A stretch of DNA of 18,800 nt from CAYXVU01 sp964468725 (GTDB lineage Bacteria; Acidobacteriota; Blastocatellia; UBA7656): the NCBI GenBank assembly GCA_964468725.1, contig CAYXVU010000112.1, forward strand, positions 1-18,800, read 5' to 3'. Below are positions 6,067 to 12,539 of this stretch, in pieces. Each line of letters begins with the position of its first letter. Position 1 is the stretch's first letter. A program made the translations under genes and the position numbers. Under the pieces are notes generated by a model. The model was not told where the DNA came from, made no database searches, and saw nothing but the letters and a program-made list of their open reading frames with translations.

Positions 6067-8079
6067 ATGCATAAAGCGAAACCCCTCTCGGCTCTCTTGC
6101 TGATTGCTTTCGTGCTGCTTACGGTCATCCCCAGCGGGCTGGCACGGCAAGCATCCGGCAAACCGGCGATTGAAATTCAACCGGGTAACACTACGGTCGA
6201 AGCAGAACAGAAACTCAAACTCTCCGTCGTCAGCAAAGATGCTTCCGGCAAGACGAGCGAAGAGAAGGCTACCGCTTGGTTCTCGGTTACCAGCGATATT
6301 GCTGCGGTTGACGAATCCGGCATGGTGACATTCTTCAATGCCGGACAAGCCCGCATCGGCGCAATCGTCAAAGGCGGACTCTACACCACAACCTTCACCG
6401 TCAAGCCCGCGCGCGTTAGCAAGATCGAAATTCGCGCCCTCAGCGCTCCGATGGCAGTCGGCGGGGCAGTTCAACTAACAGCAAAGGCGCTGACGGCCAA
6501 TGGCAGCCCGCGCAATGACGTGACCTTGAGTTGGAGTTCGGATAACCCCAGTGTGGCAACGATTGACGACGCCGGTCTGGTGCTCGGTCTCAAACCCGGC
6601 AAAGCCACCCTCACGGCAAAGAGTGAGAGCGCTAGCAGCACGACTGCCGTCGAAATTATCGCCAATCCGGTTCGCCACTTGGCGCTCGCCCCGAAGACCA
6701 AGACGGCGCGCGCGGGCGATGTTGTGCATTTCACCATCGAAGCCCATGACGCTGAAAACCACATCCTCAAAACCCCTGCGATTCGCTGGTCGGTCAGCGG
6801 CGAAGGCGCAACGGTCTTTGAGGACGGCGCATTCGTTGCCGAAAAACCTGGCAGTTATGTCGTCACCGCTTCGAGCGGCGAACACACCGCCATCGCTTCG
6901 GTCGTCGTTAGCCGCCGACAGGTCGGGCGCGAACTGAGCGTCGTCGGACGCATTCCCCACAAAGAGGTGCAGACGGCAGAGCAATGGATATTCGGCAATT
7001 ACGCTTATGTTTCGACCATCGCCGACCGCCTGTCGGTCTATGATATTTCCGACCCGGCAAAACCGAAACTCACCGATACCGTCAAGGTTGACGCGCGGAT
7101 TACCAATGACATTGTCGTAACGCCCGATGGCAAGATTGGCGTGATGTCGCGCGAAGGCGCTTCGAATCGCAAAAACGGCATCGTCTTTTTCGACACCTCA
7201 GACCCCGCCCATCCGAAGATCATCTCCGAATACACGGCAACCGTGACCGGCGGCGTGCATAGCTCATATGTTGACGGGCATTACGTCTATTTAACCGACG
7301 ATGCGACCGGCTCGATGCGGGTGATTGATTTCAAAGACGTGAAGAATCCGAAAGAGGTCGCGCGTTGGGAGACCCAAAGCCCGCTTGTGGTCAAGACCAC
7401 AAACCCGGACGGCGACAATGGTACGGGTGGCCGTTACCTGCACGACGTACAAGTTGTTGACGGATTGGCCTACTTGGCCTACTGGCGCGACGGAGTGGTG
7501 ATTCTCGATGTCGGCAAAGGCATCAAAGGCGGCAGCCCGGAAAATCCGCAATTCGTCAGTCAAATTCGTTTCAACTACAGCGAACTCTATAGCGGGCGCT
7601 GGATTGCCGGAGCGCACGCCGTCTTTCGCTATAAAAACTATGTCTTCATCGGTGACGAAGTCTTCCCCGATGAGTTCAATGTCTATGACACGGCGCGCTT
7701 GCCGGTGCGCGGCATCGTTCATGTCGTAGATGTGACCGACATCACCAAACCGCGTAAAGTGGCCGAGTACGAAGTGCCCGAAGCAGGCTCTCATAACATC
7801 TGGGTTAAAGACGATATTCTGTACATGGGATATTACAGCGGCGGCGGTAGAATCGTTGATGTTTCGGGCGAGTTGCGCGGCGACCTCTACCGACAAGGGC
7901 GCGAGATTGCCAAACTCTACACCGGCGATACGAAAGGCTTTCGCCCGCATCAGCAGTTGACTTGGGGGGCGCAGCCGCACGGCGATTTGATCTTCTTCAA
8001 TGACATCAACAGCGGGATTTGGATCGTCAAACTAGGCAAGCCGAAAGATCGCGGGCTAACGCAAGAGCCGGGGACCTAA
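6067..8079 (+). CDS. Secreted protein: three bacterial Ig-like (BIG2) domains plus LVIVD-type beta-propeller
   Basis: A 670-residue protein. The ATG at 6067 has AAGGAG (6053-6058) eight bases upstream; the longer frame from 5968 lacks this. The Sec signal is about 1-27 (core LLLIAFVLLTVIPSG). Three BIG2-like domains lie at about 33-113, 117-198 and 203-282 (for example WSSDNPSVATIDDAGLVLGLKPGKATLTA). Residues about 290-656 form a beta-propeller of LVIVD type with seven blades by my count, each ending in patterns such as LSVYDISDP, IVFFDTSDP, MRVIDFKDV, VVILDVG, VHVVDVTD, GRIVDVSG and IWIVKLG. Five blades begin with an aligned histidine: H398, H459, H517, H576 and H638. There are no cysteines, so it is neither a lipoprotein nor a c-type cytochrome. 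It should be periplasmic or surface-exposed. The next gene follows within 16-91 bases on the same strand, suggesting an operon. The function is unknown. Confidence 0.88.
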   Translation: MHKAKPLSALLLIAFVLLTVIPSGLARQASGKPAIEIQPGNTTVEAEQKLKLSVVSKDASGKTSEEKATAWFSVTSDIAAVDESGMVTFFNAGQARIGAIVKGGLYTTTFTVKPARVSKIEIRALSAPMAVGGAVQLTAKALTANGSPRNDVTLSWSSDNPSVATIDDAGLVLGLKPGKATLTAKSESASSTTAVEIIANPVRHLALAPKTKTARAGDVVHFTIEAHDAENHILKTPAIRWSVSGEGATVFEDGAFVAEKPGSYVVTASSGEHTAIASVVVSRRQVGRELSVVGRIPHKEVQTAEQWIFGNYAYVSTIADRLSVYDISDPAKPKLTDTVKVDARITNDIVVTPDGKIGVMSREGASNRKNGIVFFDTSDPAHPKIISEYTATVTGGVHSSYVDGHYVYLTDDATGSMRVIDFKDVKNPKEVARWETQSPLVVKTTNPDGDNGTGGRYLHDVQVVDGLAYLAYWRDGVVILDVGKGIKGGSPENPQFVSQIRFNYSELYSGRWIAGAHAVFRYKNYVFIGDEVFPDEFNVYDTARLPVRGIVHVVDVTDITKPRKVAEYEVPEAGSHNIWVKDDILYMGYYSGGGRIVDVSGELRGDLYRQGREIAKLYTGDTKGFRPHQQLTWGAQPHGDLIFFNDINSGIWIVKLGKPKDRGLTQEPGT

Positions 8080-8089
8080 TACCCGGCTC
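8065..8089 (+). other. Intercistronic hairpin around the stop codon of the propeller gene
   Basis: GAGCCGGG (8065-8072) and CCCGGCTC (8082-8089) form a perfect 8-bp GC-rich stem with a 9-base loop that contains the TAA stop (8077-8079). No T-run follows, so it is not a typical intrinsic terminator. It may lower read-through, stabilise the upstream message or mask translation of the next gene. A smaller stem, CCGGC/GCCGG (8090-8094/8098-8102), follows directly. Confidence 0.55.
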
Positions 8090-8095
8090 CCGGCC

Positions 8096-10720
8096 TTGCC
8101 GGTGAAGTTTTCTCTGTGGACTCCGGGTAAGAAACCGACTGACGAGCAGGACGATTCAACCGCATACCGCATGCAAAAAGCACCTGAGTCAGCCGAATGG
8201 TGGATCAATCCGATCCGCTGGATCGCTTTGGCCGTTTTTTTGGCCGTCCCGCTGGGAGCTCCTTTTGCACAATCGTATGCGGGGCGCGTCGTTTGGACAG
8301 TGGTGGTCGCGGCCTTGCCGCTCTTCATCGTTTTGGTCGGCTATCACAGGTGGCGGCGCATCTGTCCGCTTTCTTTCTTCGCTCAACTCCCCTCGCTACT
8401 TGGCGCAGCCGGTAAGCGCAAAGCCCCGGCGTGGCTGCAACGCAATTACTACTATCTCGCTTGCGGAATCTTTTTCGTCTCGCTATGGATCCGCCTAATT
8501 GCGACCAATGGCGATGGGGTGGCGATTGCTACCTTCTTTATTCTGCTGACGCTCATTGCTCTAGCGTTTGGCTTCCTCTTTACTGGCAAGACCTGGTGTA
8601 ACTACGTCTGTCCGCTCTCATTTATCGAAAAGATTTACACGGAGCCCCATGGCTTGCGCGACACGCCGAATTCGCAATGCGAAGTATGCACCGCTTGTAA
8701 ACGGTCTTGCCCGGACATCAACGAAGAGAATGGCTACTGGAAGGAACTCGAATCGCCGCCAAAGCGCGTCGCCTACTTCGTCTTCCCCGGTTTGGTCTTC
8801 GGATTCTATTTCTACTACTTCCTGCAATCCGGCACTTGGCGGTATTACTTTAGCGGAGAATGGACGAAAGAGCCGAAGATGTACGCCTCGGCCTTCTTTC
8901 CGGGCGCAGATGCCTATAGCGCGGGGCTCTTTTTTTTCCCTGCCGTTCCGCGCGCCCTCGCCGCAGGACTGACCTTGCTGATCTGTGGGCTGGCAAGTTT
9001 TTTGATCTTTTCAGCGGTCGAACGATTCGTAAAAAAGCCGTCGCAGGCAGAACCATCGAAAACGAAGGTTGAGCGCGCCCGCCATGTAACATTTTCGCTG
9101 GCGGCCTTCACCGCTTTTGTGACCTTCTATACTTTCGCCGGAGCGCCGACGCTTTGGAAACTCCCATGGGCAGTTCCGCACATCTTTCTCATCGTTGTCG
9201 TCACGACCGCAACCATCACTTTGATTCGCCGGTTGCCGCGCACACAAAAACGCTTTGCCGAAGAGACGCTGGCGCGCAACATCCTCAAGCGATGGGAGTG
9301 GAAGGATGTGGAATCACCAAAAGATTTGCGCGAAGCCTTCTATATCCACACCATTCGCGTCAGTGAGCGGGCGAAGGCGACCACGCGCATCCTCGAAATT
9401 TATCAGGAGGCGGTGCGCGAAACCCTTGCCAATGGATTTGCAACCCGCGACGATATTCAAAAATTGGAGCAATTGCGTAAACAACTGCAAATCACCAAAA
9501 CCGATCACGAAAAAGTCATGGCCTCGTTGGCTGAAGATGAGCGCGCCCGCCTACACGACCCGACTCGTTCCCTCTCAGCCGAGAAACGCCTGCAATTGGA
9601 GAGTTATGCGCGCGCGCTGGAAAACTATCTGACTGGCACATTGGCAGCCGAAGCGGATGCGAAAGATCGCTTTATCAATCGTCTGCGCTCCGAGTATCAG
9701 GTCACAAAAGAGGAGCACGAAGCGATATTGGATACGTTGCTCGGCGGCAGCCGGGATTTGACTGCGCGGCTTGCCGAACGATTGCGCACGTTGGAAAGAG
9801 CAACTCAGGCGTTGGAGTCGTTGCAGCTTTCGGATACGCCAGCCAACGATTTTATGAGTTTCCTCGTTCGTCAACGTCGTGAAAGCGCAATTGATCGGTT
9901 GCTCAACGCGTTGGGGTATGCCCCCGAAAGCGAGCCCGCGCGCGAAACGCGACAAAAGCTCTGCGCTCTGCAAGCAGCCCAGCGACAATCCGGCGTAGAG
10001 CAGCTTCGCCGAATGGTGTCGCCGCTGGTTGCTGAAGGGCTGTTGGATTCTTACCGTGAAGCCCTATCGGTGCACGCCATTTCATTGACCGATCTGCTGA
10101 AAACGTATACCGCCAGCGTTGACCCCTACATCCGCGCTACGGCGTTGTATCTCCTCTGGCAGAGCGATAGCGATTCGCCTCAACTCCGACAACGGCTGGC
10201 TGAAGATGAACATGAACTGGTGCGCGAAACGGCTCACAGCATCGAGAGTCACAGATCAGCGCCCGCACCTGCGACACAGGTCAACGTCGAAATGATGACC
10301 CTCCAAAAGATGATTGCCCTGCGTTCTACAGAGATTTTCTCCCAACTCACACCGCCGGAGTTAGCCGACCTTGCGCATGCCAGTTTTGCGACCGACTACT
10401 GCGCCGGAGAAATACTCTGCAACGCAGGAGAAGACGGCAACGAAGTCTTCATTGTGCTTTCCGGCACGGTAAAGGTTATGCGCCATGAAGACGCCGGAGA
10501 CAAAGTGATGGCAGATGAAAAGGCGGGTGGGTTGCTAGGCGAAATGGCCGTCCTCGATCCCGCCCCGCGCGCCGCAACCATCCTTGCCGGGGAGCAAGGC
10601 GCAAGAGTATTACATTTGGCAGGCGATGCATTTCGCGCCGCACTCAACAACAATCCGGCGATTGCATCAGGCGTCTTTCGCTTACTGGTTCATCGGTTGC
10701 GAGGCTCCACGGGTGAATAA
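8096..10720 (+). CDS. NapH/NosR-like membrane 4Fe-4S protein fused to helical repeats, HEAT-like segment and cyclic-nucleotide-binding domain
   Basis: Up to 874 residues. Several membrane segments lie between about 40 and 378, with iron-sulfur motifs between them: RRICPLSF (C90), WCNYVCP (C168, C172), and a full ferredoxin motif C195-x2-C198-x2-C201-x3-C205-P. This resembles the NapH/NosR/CcoG-type membrane ferredoxins, but the first CxxxCP motif keeps only one Cys. Residues about 385-580 are soluble and helical and hold two copies of a roughly 45-residue module (435-478 and 503-548) ending in ITKTDHEKV and VTKEEHEAI. Residues about 645-720 look like HEAT repeats (PYIRATALYLLW, HELVRETAHSI). 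Residues about 745-868 form a cNMP-binding domain (GGLLGEMAVLDPAPRAATIL). No DNA-binding HTH follows. It probably moves electrons at the membrane under control of a nucleotide or another cytoplasmic signal. The start is uncertain: TTG 8096, GTG 8102 and ATG 8171 are in frame and none has a good ribosome site. It shares an operon with the secreted propeller gene. Confidence 0.85.
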   Translation: MPVKFSLWTPGKKPTDEQDDSTAYRMQKAPESAEWWINPIRWIALAVFLAVPLGAPFAQSYAGRVVWTVVVAALPLFIVLVGYHRWRRICPLSFFAQLPSLLGAAGKRKAPAWLQRNYYYLACGIFFVSLWIRLIATNGDGVAIATFFILLTLIALAFGFLFTGKTWCNYVCPLSFIEKIYTEPHGLRDTPNSQCEVCTACKRSCPDINEENGYWKELESPPKRVAYFVFPGLVFGFYFYYFLQSGTWRYYFSGEWTKEPKMYASAFFPGADAYSAGLFFFPAVPRALAAGLTLLICGLASFLIFSAVERFVKKPSQAEPSKTKVERARHVTFSLAAFTAFVTFYTFAGAPTLWKLPWAVPHIFLIVVVTTATITLIRRLPRTQKRFAEETLARNILKRWEWKDVESPKDLREAFYIHTIRVSERAKATTRILEIYQEAVRETLANGFATRDDIQKLEQLRKQLQITKTDHEKVMASLAEDERARLHDPTRSLSAEKRLQLESYARALENYLTGTLAAEADAKDRFINRLRSEYQVTKEEHEAILDTLLGGSRDLTARLAERLRTLERATQALESLQLSDTPANDFMSFLVRQRRESAIDRLLNALGYAPESEPARETRQKLCALQAAQRQSGVEQLRRMVSPLVAEGLLDSYREALSVHAISLTDLLKTYTASVDPYIRATALYLLWQSDSDSPQLRQRLAEDEHELVRETAHSIESHRSAPAPATQVNVEMMTLQKMIALRSTEIFSQLTPPELADLAHASFATDYCAGEILCNAGEDGNEVFIVLSGTVKVMRHEDAGDKVMADEKAGGLLGEMAVLDPAPRAATILAGEQGARVLHLAGDAFRAALNNNPAIASGVFRLLVHRLRGSTGE

Positions 10721-10774
10721 CCCGTTGTCGCCCTCTCTTGCCTCACCTTTGCCTATCAGCAAGCCAAGGTTGCC

Positions 10775-11731
10775 CTAACTCACAGATTTTGGCGAAGACT
10801 GATACGCTTCTTTCGTGATCGCAACGGCATCTTGCGGCAAATTCTGATTGAGCGATTCGAGCATGGCAATAAAGGCCTGCGCCGCATGTGAATGATTTTC
10901 GCTCTTGCGGCGCACCGCCCATAACGTGCGTTCGTATTTGAATCCCTCAACCGGAACAATGACCAACTCGCCGCGCTCGACTTCTCCTCGAACGCACATC
11001 TGCGGCACAAACCCGATGCCGAGATTCATCAAGACAAAGCGTTTGATCGTCTCAATCGTCGTCAATTCGATAGTGATGTTGAGTGGCGTTTGACATTGAC
11101 GAAAGGTCTCCACGACTTTATCGCGCGCCGGTGATTTCATGTTATGGGCGATGAAACTCTCGCCGCCCAGTTCGTGAATCTGTACCCGCTCTCGCCCGGC
11201 CAGATCATGCTGCGGGCTGACGATCAATTGCAATTCGTCGCGCAATATCTCCATCGCATGGAGTTCTCGCTCTTCCGGTAGAAAGGAAAGAATGGCAAAA
11301 TCTATGCTTCGTTGAGTCAACTCGTGAGGCAGCCGCGCAGACAATCCGCGCACGACTTCAATCTTGATGCTCGGATACTGTTGACGAAATTGGAGAATCA
11401 ACTGCGGCAGCAAATAGAGGCTGGTGCTTTCATTCGCGCCGATGCGGATACGTCCGGTCTGTAAAGTGTGCAACTGTTTGAGGGCATCCAATGTCTCATC
11501 ACGCAGGTTGAGCATACGACGCGCATACTCATATAACACCGTTCCGGTATCGGTCAGGATGTACGAGTTTCGCACTGAGCGATCAAAGAGCGGCGAACCA
11601 ATCTCCTGCTCCAACTTGCGAATCGCCATGCTCAAAGCGGGTTGCGTGCGAAAGAGCCGTTCCGCAGCTTTTTGAAAGCTGCTCTCTTCGACCATCGCCA
11701 CGAACATTTCCAACTGCATCAGTTCCATCAT
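10775..11731 (-). CDS. LysR-family transcriptional regulator coupled to leuD
   Basis: A 318-residue LysR-type regulator. The N-terminal winged HTH is clear (about 5-65: LEMFVAMVEESSFQKAAERL, TQPALSMAIRKLEQEIG, LFDR). A linker helix follows, then a periplasmic-binding-protein-like effector domain from about 92 to 300 (TGRIRIGANES..YLLPQLILQFRQQYPSIKIEVV). The start overlaps the leuD stop as ATGATG (11731-11726, TGA at 11730-11728), preceded by GAGGGG, so translation is probably coupled to leuD. Two adjacent ATGs are possible starts. Being last in the leucine cluster, it may regulate leu genes and respond to an intermediate such as 2-isopropylmalate; this is inferred from position only. It is convergent with the iron-sulfur/cNMP gene. 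Confidence 0.92.
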   Translation of the reverse strand: MMELMQLEMFVAMVEESSFQKAAERLFRTQPALSMAIRKLEQEIGSPLFDRSVRNSYILTDTGTVLYEYARRMLNLRDETLDALKQLHTLQTGRIRIGANESTSLYLLPQLILQFRQQYPSIKIEVVRGLSARLPHELTQRSIDFAILSFLPEERELHAMEILRDELQLIVSPQHDLAGRERVQIHELGGESFIAHNMKSPARDKVVETFRQCQTPLNITIELTTIETIKRFVLMNLGIGFVPQMCVRGEVERGELVIVPVEGFKYERTLWAVRRKSENHSHAAQAFIAMLESLNQNLPQDAVAITKEAYQSSPKSVS

Positions 11732-12339
11732 CCCCTCGCCGATTCGCCGAAACTCATTCGCTGCGCTTCGTACTCGCCGATCTTCTCTGCGTGTTGCAGA
11801 GTCAATCCGATGTCATCCAATCCATTCAGCAGGCAGTAGCGGTTGAAGGCTTCAACCTCGAACGTTAGTCGTAACCCGTTATCGTCGCTCACAGTTTGCG
11901 ATTGCAAATCAACCGTCAATTCATAGCCGACGCGTTCCCTCAGCCGACAAAACAGTTCGTCCACCTCGTCTGCGCGCAAGCGCACAGGCAGCAGACCATT
12001 TTTAAGTGAGTTGTTATAGAAGATGTCGGCAAACGAGGGCGCAAGGATGGCGCGAAACCCATAATCCATCAGCGACCAGGGCGCATGTTCGCGCGAGGAA
12101 CCACAACCGAAATTCGCCCGCGTCAGCAAGATCGAAGCGCCTGCAAATCGGCTTGCATTCAATTCAAAATCGGTTTGTAACGAACCGTCTTCGGCAAACC
12201 GCCAATCGTAAAACAGGAATTGCCCATAACCTGTACGTTCAATGCGTTTCAAAAACTGCTTGGGGATAATCTGATCGGTATCCACGTTGATGCGATCCAG
12301 CCCTGCGACCAACCCCCTATGTTTGATGAATGCTTCCAT
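11728..12339 (-). CDS. leuD: 3-isopropylmalate dehydratase small subunit
   Basis: A 203-residue subunit that pairs with LeuC to isomerise 2-isopropylmalate to 3-isopropylmalate in the leucine pathway. The family motifs are INVDTDQIIPKQFLKRIERTG near the N-terminus (about 17-37) and the aconitase-swivel motif NFGCGSSREHAPW (about 76-88). The length is normal for bacterial LeuD. The ATG at 12339 follows GGGAG; the frame could extend to a TTG at 12366, but LeuD proteins start near MEAF. It is separated from leuC by a 200-base spacer holding a GAATTC repeat element, and it overlaps lysR by four bases. Confidence 0.97.
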   Translation of the reverse strand: MEAFIKHRGLVAGLDRINVDTDQIIPKQFLKRIERTGYGQFLFYDWRFAEDGSLQTDFELNASRFAGASILLTRANFGCGSSREHAPWSLMDYGFRAILAPSFADIFYNNSLKNGLLPVRLRADEVDELFCRLRERVGYELTVDLQSQTVSDDNGLRLTFEVEAFNRYCLLNGLDDIGLTLQHAEKIGEYEAQRMSFGESARG

Positions 12340-12367
12340 AATCGTTAGGCTCCCGTTTCTCGCCAAA

Positions 12368-12417
12368 GGTCAACGGTTACTGGTCGAAGGTCACCGCCTC
12401 TCATCCCTTCACCATGG
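12368..12417. repeat. Degenerate GGTCAACGGTTA / CATCCCTTC repeat words
   Basis: The spacer just downstream of the leuC-leuD repeat element holds GGTCAACGGTTA (12368-12379), TGGTCGAAGGTCAC and CTCATCCCTTCACC. The 12-base word occurs in reverse orientation at 3124-3135, and CATCCCTTCA recurs at 12549-12558 inside the leuC end. These are probably remnants of a dispersed intergenic repeat family. Confidence 0.4.
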
Positions 12418-12539
12418 GAATTCAAGAATTCAGCATTCAAGAATTCAGAAGGGGAAATGATGCGGCGAAAGGCGTACTCGCCGAGCCGCTTCCCTATTCC
12501 TTCTGAATTCCCTGAATTCCTCGAATTCCCTGAGTTCCT
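12418..12539. repeat. GAATTC-rich inverted-arm intergenic element between leuC and leuD
   Basis: The left arm holds ATTCAAGAATTCAG twice with a 15-base period (12420-12433 and 12435-12448). The right arm holds four tandem 9-mers of the type TGAATTCCC (12504-12539). The two arms are roughly inverted (AATTCAAGAATTCAGAAGG against CCTTCTGAATTCCCTGAATT). Between them is a GC-rich core that can fold as GCGGC...GCCGC (12462-12466/12485-12489) enclosing GGCG-TACT-CGCC (12471-12482). There is no coding content. It resembles a small non-autonomous palindromic element or expanded microsatellite, not a CRISPR array. Confidence 0.7.

Noticed and set aside
7291..7980. 229-residue minus-strand open frame inside the propeller gene
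   Set aside because: It is antisense to a well-supported gene with signal peptide and domain pattern, so it is a shadow.
10721..10774. Bidirectional terminator between the cNMP gene and lysR
   Set aside because: Only short imperfect complementarities (CTTGC/GCAAG, ACCTT/AAGGT) and no T-runs, which is too weak to call.
12418..12539. CRISPR-like regular repeats
   Set aside because: Repeat units are 9 or 15 bases with no spacers, and no cas genes are present.
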